A stretch of 36,820 nucleotides of DNA from Thiothrix sp. UBA5583. Lineage in GTDB: Bacteria; Pseudomonadota; Gammaproteobacteria; Thiotrichales; Thiotrichaceae. Shown one piece after another: positions 1-7,672 of the stretch; the first letter of the stretch is position 1, and each line of letters begins with the position of its first letter. A program made the translations under genes and the position numbers. The stretch lies in assembly GCA_002425225.1 (NCBI GenBank), contig DILV01000041.1, forward strand, positions 1-36,820, given 5' to 3'. The notes beneath the pieces are model-generated. The model had not been told where the DNA came from. It ran no database searches and was given only the letters and a program-made list of their open reading frames with translations.

Positions 1-41
1 GCGGTTTAATGCGATTACCCTACATACACGCTGAAATGGCA

Positions 42-71
42 TTGACAGCCTGTGCCCCGAAGCGCTATTAT
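42..71 (+). promoter_or_regulatory. Sigma70-type promoter of tRNA-Met
   Basis: A perfect -35 TTGACA (42-47) is separated by 18 bp from a TATTAT -10 (66-71), 11 bp before the tRNA 5' end. The segment after the -10 (GCGCCCC, 72-78) is GC-rich, as in discriminators of stable-RNA promoters under stringent control. The elements are read directly; the stringent control is inferred. Confidence 0.8.
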
Positions 72-82
72 GCGCCCCTCTC

Positions 83-159
83 GGCTATGTAGCTCAGTTG
101 GTTAGAGCACATCACTCATAATGATGGGGTCACTAGTTCGAATCTAGTCATAGCCACCA
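83..159 (+). tRNA. tRNA-Met (CAT anticodon), elongator type
   Basis: A complete 77-nt cloverleaf is visible. The acceptor stem GGCTATG pairs with CATAGCC, the D arm is GCTC/GAGC, the anticodon stem CATCA/TGATG encloses the loop CTCATAA with anticodon CAT, and the T arm ACTAG/CTAGT encloses TTCGAAT. The 3' CCA is encoded. The sequence closely resembles the E. coli elongator tRNA-Met, as recalled. It lacks the unpaired first acceptor base of initiator tRNA, and its acceptor stem is fully paired. A CAT anticodon could also be tRNA-Ile2 modified by TilS, but overall similarity favours elongator Met. Confidence 0.95.
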
Positions 160-191
160 TAAGACAGTTTCATGCAGTGTCATGAAGTCCC

Positions 192-230
192 AAAAAGCCC
201 TTGCAGGCCGCAATCTGCAAGGGCTTTTTT
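192..230 (+). terminator. Rho-independent terminator of tRNA-Met
   Basis: A 15-bp perfect stem (192-206 with 215-229) closes an 8-nt loop, and the 3' arm ends in a run of six T. It starts 32 nt after the tRNA 3' end, so the tRNA is probably a monocistronic transcript. Confidence 0.9.
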
Positions 231-239
231 GTCGCATGG

Positions 240-266
240 TATCCCATGTTGTCCCACTGAGTCCCA
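240..266 (+). repeat. Three TCCCA repeats at 10-bp spacing
   Basis: ATCCCA (241-246), GTCCCA (251-256) and GTCCCA (261-266) repeat at exactly 10 bp, about one helical turn. A further GTCCCA lies at 187-192, just before the tRNA terminator. The regular phasing suggests a site for a protein binding one face of the DNA. Because it lies downstream of a tRNA, a common integrase target, the repeats could be arm-type sites left by an integrated element. No integrase gene is present, so the role is inference. Confidence 0.4.
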
Positions 267-288
267 AGAAATTGTTGGTAATATTGAT

Positions 289-425
289 GGTATCTCTGCA
301 ATCAAAGTTACGAGATACCACCAATGAGTGAAAAACTGATGTCGCGTCCCGTATGATCATAATCTCTATAGACTTTGTGAGTGAAGTCATATATCGGAAG
401 CCACGTCGTTGCACGTGGCTTTTTT
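289..425 (+). ncRNA. Candidate small RNA or ilv leader transcript
   Basis: An extended -10 (TGG followed by TAATAT, 276-284) would start transcription near 290. The predicted transcript opens with a perfect 8-bp hairpin (289-296 with 312-319), which extends outward to 284-324 with one mismatch, and ends at the strong terminator at 398-425. The product would be about 135 nt with no obvious protein. It could be an independent small RNA or a leader that terminates transcription into ilvB. No segment clearly complementary to the terminator 5' arm was found, which weakens the attenuator reading. The hairpins are seen; transcription is inferred. Confidence 0.35.
398..425 (+). terminator. Rho-independent terminator upstream of ilvB
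   Basis: AAGCCACGT (398-406) pairs perfectly with ACGTGGCTT (413-421) across a 6-nt loop, and the T run continues to 425. It lies about 122 nt before the ilvB start, where no upstream protein gene needs it. It therefore ends either a small RNA or a leader transcript. Confidence 0.8.
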
Positions 426-496
426 GTATCCACGGTTTATATCCCGAAAAAATCAAATAGTCGCAGCCATTTTGGGGTGTATTCCTCAATCATTCG

Positions 497-505
497 TATT
501 ATGAT
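497..505 (+). promoter_or_regulatory. Possible -10 region of ilvBNC promoter
   Basis: Overlapping TATTAT (497-502) and TATGAT (500-505) hexamers lie about 45 nt before the ilvB start and downstream of the 398-425 terminator. No good -35 is seen at 16-18 bp; TTGGGG at 472-477 would be 19 bp away. The assignment rests mainly on position. Confidence 0.3.
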
Positions 506-547
506 GCGAGTCTTTTCCTTACGCCTTAGCGATTTACGGAGATTAGT

Positions 548-2248
548 GTGGAACTGACCGGAGCCGAAATATTCGTCGAGTGTCTCAAGGCAGAAGGGGT
601 TGATACCATCTTTGGTTATCCGGGTGGAGCTGTCCTATTTATTTATGACGAGCTCTACAAACAACAGGATAAAGTCAACCATATTCTGGTAAGACATGAG
701 CAGGGGGCTGTACATGCAGCCGAGGGTTACGCGAAAGCAACCAACAAGCCAGGAGTGGCACTGGTAACATCAGGCCCTGGTGCAACCAATGCCGTGACCG
801 GTATTGCGGATGCTTACATGGATTCTGTGCCGCTGGTGGTGTTCACCGGGCAGGTTCCACGTCACCTGATTGGAAATGATGCTTTCCAGGAAGTGGACAT
901 CGTGGGCATTACACGCCCATGCGTCAAACACAACTTCCTCGTGACTGACGTAAGGGATTTGGCTTCTACTATCAAGAAAGCCTTTTATATAGCTAGTACA
1001 GGCCGTCCTGGTCCGGTGCTGGTGGATATTCCCAAAGACATTACCACCGCACGTTGTGAGTTCCATTACCCCAATGAAATCACCATGCGTTCCTACAACC
1101 CGACCTACAAGGGCAACAAACGTCAGGTTCGCCGTGCGATTGACCTGATGCTGGAAGCCAAACGCCCGGTACTGTATACCGGTGGTGGGGTTGTGTTGTC
1201 TGGTGCAGCGCACGAGCTGACTGAGTTTACCCGAGAACTGGGTTTCCCGATCACGGAAACACTGATGGGCTTGGGTGCGTTCCCGTCGATGGACAAACAA
1301 TTCGTCGGCATGTTGGGAATGCACGGTACGTATGAAGCGAATAACGCCATGCACCATGCTGATCTGGTCATTGCCATTGGGGCGCGTTTTGATGACCGTG
1401 TAACCGGCAATATCGAAAAATTCTGCCCGTATGCCAAGATTATCCACGTTGATATTGACCCGGCCTCCATTTCCAAAAACGTCAAGGTGGATGTGCCGAT
1501 CGTTGGTGATGTCAAGCACGTCATTATTGACCTGCTGGAAGAATTGCGCAGCCGTGAGGAACGCCCGGATGCATCTGCTTTGGCTGACTGGTGGAAACAG
1601 ATTGGTGAATGGCGCAAAGCTGATTGCCTGAAATATAATCAGGACATGAATGCCGAAATCCGTGCCCAGTTCGTCATTGAAAAATTCTGGGAGTTGACCA
1701 GCGGCGATGCCTATATCTGTTCTGACGTAGGTCAACACCAGATGTGGGCAGCACAATATTACAGGTTCAACAAGCCGAATCGCTGGATCAACTCCGGTGG
1801 TTTGGGCACGATGGGTTTTGGTCTGCCTGCCGCAATGGGCGTGCAAATGGCATTTCCTGAAGAGACCGTTGCCTGCGTCACGGGTGATGGCAGTATCCAG
1901 ATGTGTATCCAGGAGCTGGCTACCTGTACGCAATACCACTTGCCGATCAAGATACTGTGCTTGAACAATGGGTATCTGGGCATGGTGCGTCAGTGGCAGG
2001 AATTCTTCTACCAGAAGCGTTACGCCTCGTCCTATATGGATGCACTGCCTGATTTCGTTAAACTGGCGGAGGCTTATGGTCATGTCGGGATGCGTATTGA
2101 AAAGCCAAGTGATGTAGAAGGCGCATTGAAAGAATCGCTGATCATGAAAGACCGTCTGGTATTCATGGACTTCATCACCATGCAGGAAAATAACGTGTAT
2201 CCGATGGTTCCTGCCGGTGCAGGTCACAACGAAATGATTCTGGTATAG
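548..2248 (+). CDS. ilvB: Acetolactate synthase, large (catalytic) subunit
   Basis: Acetohydroxyacid synthase catalytic subunit (566 aa, normal for the family). It condenses pyruvate with pyruvate or 2-ketobutyrate in the first shared step of valine, leucine and isoleucine synthesis, using thiamine diphosphate, FAD and Mg. The N-terminal pyrimidine-binding domain carries the catalytic Glu51 in RHEQGAVHAAEGYA. The central domain binds FAD, and the C-terminal domain has the thiamine diphosphate/Mg motif beginning GDGSIQM and ending in LNN. The start is GTG at 548, preceded by GGAG at 538-541. It is first in ilvB-ilvN-ilvC, with 8 nt to the next gene. Similar enzymes (glyoxylate carboligase, pyruvate oxidase) are unlikely given the adjacent regulatory subunit. 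Confidence 0.97.
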   Translation: MELTGAEIFVECLKAEGVDTIFGYPGGAVLFIYDELYKQQDKVNHILVRHEQGAVHAAEGYAKATNKPGVALVTSGPGATNAVTGIADAYMDSVPLVVFTGQVPRHLIGNDAFQEVDIVGITRPCVKHNFLVTDVRDLASTIKKAFYIASTGRPGPVLVDIPKDITTARCEFHYPNEITMRSYNPTYKGNKRQVRRAIDLMLEAKRPVLYTGGGVVLSGAAHELTEFTRELGFPITETLMGLGAFPSMDKQFVGMLGMHGTYEANNAMHHADLVIAIGARFDDRVTGNIEKFCPYAKIIHVDIDPASISKNVKVDVPIVGDVKHVIIDLLEELRSREERPDASALADWWKQIGEWRKADCLKYNQDMNAEIRAQFVIEKFWELTSGDAYICSDVGQHQMWAAQYYRFNKPNRWINSGGLGTMGFGLPAAMGVQMAFPEETVACVTGDGSIQMCIQELATCTQYHLPIKILCLNNGYLGMVRQWQEFFYQKRYASSYMDALPDFVKLAEAYGHVGMRIEKPSDVEGALKESLIMKDRLVFMDFITMQENNVYPMVPAGAGHNEMILV

Positions 2249-2256
2249 GTGACAAA

Positions 2257-2751
2257 ATGCGGCATGTAATTTCCATTCTGATGGAGAATGAAGCGGGCGC
2301 GTTGTCGCGTGTTGCTGGATTGTTCTCCGCTCGTGGCTACAATATTGAATCATTGACGGTTGCACCCACTGATGATGCAACCCTTTCCCGCATGACGCTG
2401 GTGACTCGCGGCAGTGATGAAATCGTCGAACAGATCGTCAAGCAGTTGCACAAACTGATTGATGTGGTGAAGGTGATGGATCTTGCCCAGTTCTCGCATA
2501 TTGAGCGTGAAATGATGTTCATCAAGGTGGCTGTCGACAAAAATTCTGCTTGTGAAGCGGTCAAGCGTCTCTCAGACATTTTCCGGGGCAATATCATTGA
2601 TGTGACTGACAAGATGTACACCATTGAATTGACCGGCGACCGCAGCAAACTGGATGCGTTTGTGAATGCCCTGAAAGACTTCCGCATTGTTGAAGTAGTG
2701 CGTTCCGGCAGCATGGGTATTGCGCGTGGCGAATCTTCTTTACGTGTTTAA
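2257..2751 (+). CDS. ilvN: Acetolactate synthase, small (regulatory) subunit
   Basis: Regulatory subunit of acetohydroxyacid synthase (164 aa, the usual length of IlvH-type subunits). An N-terminal ACT domain covers about residues 2-76, with the typical opening HVISILMENEAGALSRVAGL and then FSARGYNIESLTV; it binds valine for feedback inhibition. The C-terminal half (about 77-164) is the ALS_ss_C domain that activates the catalytic subunit. The start lies 8 nt after the ilvB stop, so the subunits are co-translated. By length it is closer to IlvH than to the short E. coli IlvN; either symbol is used for such genes. Confidence 0.96.
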   Translation: MRHVISILMENEAGALSRVAGLFSARGYNIESLTVAPTDDATLSRMTLVTRGSDEIVEQIVKQLHKLIDVVKVMDLAQFSHIEREMMFIKVAVDKNSACEAVKRLSDIFRGNIIDVTDKMYTIELTGDRSKLDAFVNALKDFRIVEVVRSGSMGIARGESSLRV

Positions 2752-2783
2752 CAAATATTTGATTGTATTAAGGTATTACATAA

Positions 2784-3800
<1,017 letters not shown>

Positions 3801-3825
3801 TCCGGTTCTGCTTGATGGCTATGAC

Positions 3826-3855
3826 AAGGGGTACGTTTTGCGTACCCCTTTTTTT
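3826..3855 (+). terminator. Rho-independent terminator of ilvBNC
   Basis: GGGGTACG (3828-3835) pairs with CGTACCCC (3841-3848) around a 5-nt loop, followed by seven T (3849-3855). It sits 2 nt before the stop codon of the convergent desaturase gene. In the reverse direction only a short T stretch follows, so it mainly serves the plus strand. Confidence 0.92.
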
Positions 3856-3856
3856 A

Positions 3857-4933
3857 TCAGTGTATTACCGAATAGCCGCGCAGGCGGTGGGCAAACTTTT
3901 CCAGAGCGCTGATGCCGGTTTGTTCGGCGGCACTGATCCATTCCTGAATGGCCTCCAGACGTGCTTCCTGGCTTATGGTCGTGCGTTCCCACAATTGGTA
4001 CAGGCGCTGTTGGAACTGGTAGACGGTCTGGATCGTCTGGCTTTCTGCCAGAATGACTTGATGGCGCAATTCTGCCTTGGTCACGGGTTTGATAACCTGG
4101 CGTGCAAAGTTGGAGAGCACTTGCAAGCGATTGCCCAGAATGGCACTGACCGTATCGGAATCCGCCACCTGTTTGTTGGGATTGATGCGCAGGCGGGGAG
4201 CCAGTTTGCGTACTTTCGCCATGTGCAGGGTTTCAAGGACACGGATATAGAACCAGCCGATGTCAAATTCATACCAGCGGTTGGAAAGCCGTGCCGAGGA
4301 AGCAAAGGCATGGTGGTTGTTATGCAGTTCTTCCCCGCCAATCAGGATGCCGATAGGGGAAATGTTGGTGGATGCATCTGTGGTATTCCAGTTGCGATAA
4401 CCCCAGAAATGCGCCAGCCCGTTGATGACACCGGCTGCCCAAAATGGAATCCATACCATTTGTACCAGCCATACCAGTATGCCAGGCAAGCCAAACAGCA
4501 GCAGATCAATGGTTAGCATCAGGGTGATGCCTAGCCAGGGGTAGGGCGTATACAAGTGGCGTTCCAGCCAGTCATCAGGTGTGCCTTTGCCGTATTTTTC
4601 CAGGGTCTCCTGGTTTTTGCTTTCCTGACGGTATAGCCATGCACCCAGCCACAGGACAGTGTGCAAGCCACGGGTTTTGGGGCTGTGTGGGTCGTCTGCT
4701 GTTTCGCATTTGGCGTGGTGTTTACGGTGAATGGCGACCCATTCACGTGTGACCATGCCGGTAGTCAGCCAAAGCCAGAAGCGGAAAAAGTGTGAAGGAA
4801 TTGCGCCCAAATCCAAGGCGCGGTGTGCCTGGGTGCGATGTAAAAAAATCGTAACGGCTGCAATGGTGATGTGTGTCAATCCCAGTGTAACCAGTACCAG
4901 TTGCCATGCAGGCAAGTCCGACCATAAACCCAT
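3857..4933 (-). CDS. Membrane fatty-acid desaturase (delta-9 type)
   Basis: An integral-membrane di-iron desaturase that introduces a double bond into an acyl chain bound to CoA or phospholipid, adjusting membrane fluidity. All three histidine boxes are present: HRTQAH (32-37), HRKHH (69-73) and HNNHH (204-208). The segment GLAHFWGYRNW is typical of the acyl-CoA/acyl-lipid desaturase family. Hydrophobic pairs lie near 10-30 and 135-170. The start at 4933 (358 aa) is chosen because AAGGGGAGG stands just upstream; an earlier in-frame ATG at 4966 has no such site. The tail after the third box, about 150 residues, is rather long. Substrate and exact regiospecificity cannot be read from sequence. 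Confidence 0.9.
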   Translation of the reverse strand: MGLWSDLPAWQLVLVTLGLTHITIAAVTIFLHRTQAHRALDLGAIPSHFFRFWLWLTTGMVTREWVAIHRKHHAKCETADDPHSPKTRGLHTVLWLGAWLYRQESKNQETLEKYGKGTPDDWLERHLYTPYPWLGITLMLTIDLLLFGLPGILVWLVQMVWIPFWAAGVINGLAHFWGYRNWNTTDASTNISPIGILIGGEELHNNHHAFASSARLSNRWYEFDIGWFYIRVLETLHMAKVRKLAPRLRINPNKQVADSDTVSAILGNRLQVLSNFARQVIKPVTKAELRHQVILAESQTIQTVYQFQQRLYQLWERTTISQEARLEAIQEWISAAEQTGISALEKFAHRLRGYSVIH

Positions 4934-4966
4934 GCAATACCTCCCCTTAACCAGCAGTTGTGACAC

Positions 4967-4994
4967 AGGGTACTTTACTCCGGGTCTGTACCCT
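4967..4994. promoter_or_regulatory. Inverted repeat upstream of the desaturase gene
   Basis: AGGGTAC (4967-4973) and GTACCCT (4988-4994) form a 7-bp inverted repeat with a 14-nt centre, 34 nt before the desaturase start. It lies in the 261-nt divergent region shared with the ATP-grasp gene. It could be an operator for a dimeric regulator of the desaturase. No regulator gene is adjacent and the site matches no motif I recognise. Confidence 0.3.
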
Positions 4995-5194
4995 ATGTAT
5001 ACAGCGCCCGAAATTCAGGTTTGTCTACAGTAAAGTGTTGCCAAGGTGCTATATTTTCTTTTCTTATGTAGCGGCAGGTTGGTGCGTTTGTCCTGGATAG
5101 GCACGAATCTTGCTACCCATGAATAACAACAAGGCGTGCAAGTTTTTTCAGGCTTGCTGCTGATAATATTGATCTTGTCGACCCGGAAATTTAT

Positions 5195-6706
5195 ATGAAA
5201 ACAGAATGGAATCAATATGATCCCGGTTCGTTGTACGACGAACTGATTGCAGCCAAACACCAACCGCGTGAAGCCAGTTTCCGCTTGGTAGAGTACCTGC
5301 GCCACCTCACCCCTGACCGGTTCCGCCAGTGTGTGCAGGAATCGGAAGCCGTTATTCGGGAAATGGGTATCACTTTCACAGTTTATAGTGATGCAGGCAA
5401 CATTGACCGTGCTTGGCCGTTTGACATTATTCCGCGCATTATCCCCGCCAAGGAGTGGGACTGCACTGAAATGGGGCTGAAGCAACGCATCCGTGCCCTC
5501 AACAGGTTCATTCAGGACATCTACAACGGTGCACACATCATCAAGGATGGTGTTATCCCGGCAGATGTGGTGCTGCAATCCAAAGGCTACCGTGAAGCCT
5601 GCCTCGGTATGACGCCCCCGCATGGTGTGTGGGCAAACATTTGTGGCTCCGATTTGGTGCGTCACAGCGATGGGGTGATGTACGTGCTGGAAGACAACCT
5701 GCGTGTGCCTTCCGGCGTGGCATACATGCTGGAAAACCGCAACATTACCAAGCGCGTATTGCCGGAGATTTTCAATACCCTGCCGATTCGCCCGGTCAGC
5801 GATTACCCTGCGCATTTGTACGAAATGCTGGCTTCTCTGCGCCCGGATCTGGACGACCCGACCATTGCATTGATGACTCCCGGTATTTACAACTCTGCTT
5901 ACTTTGAACATGCCTTCCTTGCCCGGCAAGCCGGTCTGGTATTGCTGGAAGGAGCGGATTTGAGCATCGGTAAAGATGGTTACGTCTACATGAAAACCAT
6001 CAAGGGTCTGGAACGGGTCGATGTGATCTATCGCCGTATTGATGACGAGTTCATCGACCCGGAAGTGTTCCACCCTGATTCAATGCTTGGCGTTCCCGGT
6101 ATCATGCGTGCATGGAAAGAGGGCAAGATTGCCATCGCCAATGCACCGGGATGCGGCGTTGCCGACGACAAGGTGATTTACGCCTACGTACCCGACATGA
6201 TCCGCTACTACCTCGGTGAAGAACCGACCCTGCCCAACGTGCCCACCTACGTGTGTCGCCGTCAGGAAGACCGCGACTACGTGCTGGAACACCTTGCCGA
6301 GCTGGTGGTGAAACCTGCTAACGAATCTGGTGGTTATGGCATGTTGGTAGGGCCACATTCCACCCCGGAAAAGGTCGAGGAATTCCGCCACCTGATTCAG
6401 GAAAATCCCAACAACTATATTGCCCAGCCGACCTTGAGCCTATCCGTTACGCCCACCGCTTGTGAAATACAAGCCAACCCGGCGGAACAACGCCGCGCAG
6501 ATGACCCGCAAACCCGCATCAGGATTGCACCGCGTCATGTTGATTTGCGCCCTTTCATTCTCAGTGGCAAGGATATTTTCGTCACCCCCGGTGGCTTGAC
6601 CCGTGTAGCGCTGGTGGAAGGTTCATTGGTGGTCAATTCATCACAAGGCGGTGGCAGCAAAGACACCTGGATTGTGGGCGACGTACTGGAGGGGGAGGAA
6701 ATCTGA
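5195..6706 (+). CDS. Circularly permuted ATP-grasp protein
   Basis: A 503-aa protein of the circularly permuted ATP-grasp type 2 family (formerly DUF404/DUF407). ATP-grasp enzymes join a carboxylate to an amine or thiol through an acyl phosphate, so an amide- or peptide-forming role is predicted. Family segments include VLEDNLRVPSGVAYMLENR (about 160-180) and VVKPANESGGYGMLVGP (about 370-386), the latter resembling an ATP-binding lysine and glycine loop. The substrate is unknown. The start has only a weak ribosome site (CCGGAAA), and a GATAAT hexamer at 5162-5167 could be its -10. It overlaps the alpha-E gene by one base (TGATG) and opens a three-gene unit. Confidence 0.9.
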   Translation: MKTEWNQYDPGSLYDELIAAKHQPREASFRLVEYLRHLTPDRFRQCVQESEAVIREMGITFTVYSDAGNIDRAWPFDIIPRIIPAKEWDCTEMGLKQRIRALNRFIQDIYNGAHIIKDGVIPADVVLQSKGYREACLGMTPPHGVWANICGSDLVRHSDGVMYVLEDNLRVPSGVAYMLENRNITKRVLPEIFNTLPIRPVSDYPAHLYEMLASLRPDLDDPTIALMTPGIYNSAYFEHAFLARQAGLVLLEGADLSIGKDGYVYMKTIKGLERVDVIYRRIDDEFIDPEVFHPDSMLGVPGIMRAWKEGKIAIANAPGCGVADDKVIYAYVPDMIRYYLGEEPTLPNVPTYVCRRQEDRDYVLEHLAELVVKPANESGGYGMLVGPHSTPEKVEEFRHLIQENPNNYIAQPTLSLSVTPTACEIQANPAEQRRADDPQTRIRIAPRHVDLRPFILSGKDIFVTPGGLTRVALVEGSLVVNSSQGGGSKDTWIVGDVLEGEEI

Positions 6707-7662
6707 TGTTATCCCGTGTAGCTGAACGAGTTTACTGGATGGCGCGTTATCTGGAACGTGCCGAAAAAACCGCCCGATTGATCAATGTGCATACCGCGTT
6801 GCTGATGGATTTGCCGGGGCGCATGGAAATCAACTGGTATACCCTGATCCGCCTGTTCAATGCTGATAGCCTGTTTCGGGAGCATTACCAGCGTGGTGAT
6901 GAAACCAGCATCATGCTGTTCCTGATTGCTGACCGTAACAACCCGGCATCGTTGGCAAGTTCGCTGGCAAATGTGCGTGAAAACGTGCGCACTTCGCTGG
7001 ATGTGTTGCCGGAAGAAATCTGGGAACAAGCTAACCAGATCCACTTGCTGATGACTGATAGCCTGCCGCGTATCGCTGACCGTTACAACCGGCAGATTTT
7101 CCTGCGCGAAGTGATGAAGCATTGCCAGTGCATTCGGGGTGCATTGGATAGCCACATGAGCCGCGATCACAGCTTCGATTTCATGCAAATCGGCAAGCAT
7201 CTGGAACGTGCCGACATGAGCAGCCGGATTCTGGAAATGACCTCGCTGCTGCTGTCTGAAGGGCGCAGTGACACCTTGCGCAAATACGATGGCATTGTCT
7301 GGACAAATTTGCTGCAAGCCCTGAGTGCGCGGCAAATGTATTTGCAGCACATCCATTCGCGGGTGGAAGGGCAACGGGTGATGCGCTTTTTGCTCAACGA
7401 CGATGTATTTCCCGGTTCCATTGGCTACTGCCTGTCAGCCATGGGGCGGCGGATGCGCTACCTGCCTGATCCCGAACTTGCCGCGACGATGGCACAACGC
7501 ATTTTTGAGCATCTGCAAGCGCACGACCTCAGCACGATTCCGGCGGAACAGGTGCACACCTTGATGGATTACTTGCAGGTTGAGCTGGGGGTGTTACATG
7601 GCGAAATCGCCAAAACGTGGTTTTACCCCGACCACGTAGGCCAACAGCAATCACAAGGATAA
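6706..7662 (+). CDS. Alpha-E domain protein (DUF403)
   Basis: A 318-aa, almost entirely alpha-helical protein of the Alpha-E/DUF403 family. It opens with the hallmark MLSRVAERVYWMARYLERAE and has further family blocks around HLERADMSSRILEMT (about 165-180) and QALSARQMYL. No enzymatic motif is recognised. The family almost always occurs next to a circularly permuted ATP-grasp protein and a transglutaminase-like protein, exactly as here, and has been proposed to act with them as a partner or template-binding subunit. The start overlaps the previous stop by one nucleotide, so translation is coupled. There is no signal peptide, so it is probably cytoplasmic. Confidence 0.93.
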   Translation: MLSRVAERVYWMARYLERAEKTARLINVHTALLMDLPGRMEINWYTLIRLFNADSLFREHYQRGDETSIMLFLIADRNNPASLASSLANVRENVRTSLDVLPEEIWEQANQIHLLMTDSLPRIADRYNRQIFLREVMKHCQCIRGALDSHMSRDHSFDFMQIGKHLERADMSSRILEMTSLLLSEGRSDTLRKYDGIVWTNLLQALSARQMYLQHIHSRVEGQRVMRFLLNDDVFPGSIGYCLSAMGRRMRYLPDPELAATMAQRIFEHLQAHDLSTIPAEQVHTLMDYLQVELGVLHGEIAKTWFYPDHVGQQQSQG

Positions 7663-7672
7663 GGGCTTTATA

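Larger units (their letters stand above)
160..547. other. Gene-free region between tRNA-Met and ilvB
   Basis: About 390 nt without a credible protein gene. It holds the tRNA terminator (192-230), phased repeats (240-266), a hairpin-plus-terminator unit (289-425) and, in its last 120 nt, presumably the ilvBNC promoter. A ten-codon frame at 324-356 (MSEKLMSRPV) has no ribosome binding site and is not enriched in Leu, Val or Ile, so it is not a convincing ilv attenuator leader peptide. Confidence 0.6.

Noticed and set aside
324-356. Ten-codon frame as an ilv attenuator leader peptide
   Set aside because: One Leu, one Val and no Ile, no ribosome site, and no visible alternative pairing with the 398-425 terminator.
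770-2380. 536-codon open frame on the minus strand opposite ilvB
   Set aside because: It lies wholly antisense to ilvB and the start of ilvN, both clear family members. The translated product is rich in His, Gln and Arg with no domain, typical of a shadow of a GC-rich gene.
5015-6073. 352-codon minus-strand frame over the ATP-grasp gene start
   Set aside because: Antisense to a recognised family. The part outside the gene (5015-5194) has no coding character or ribosome site.
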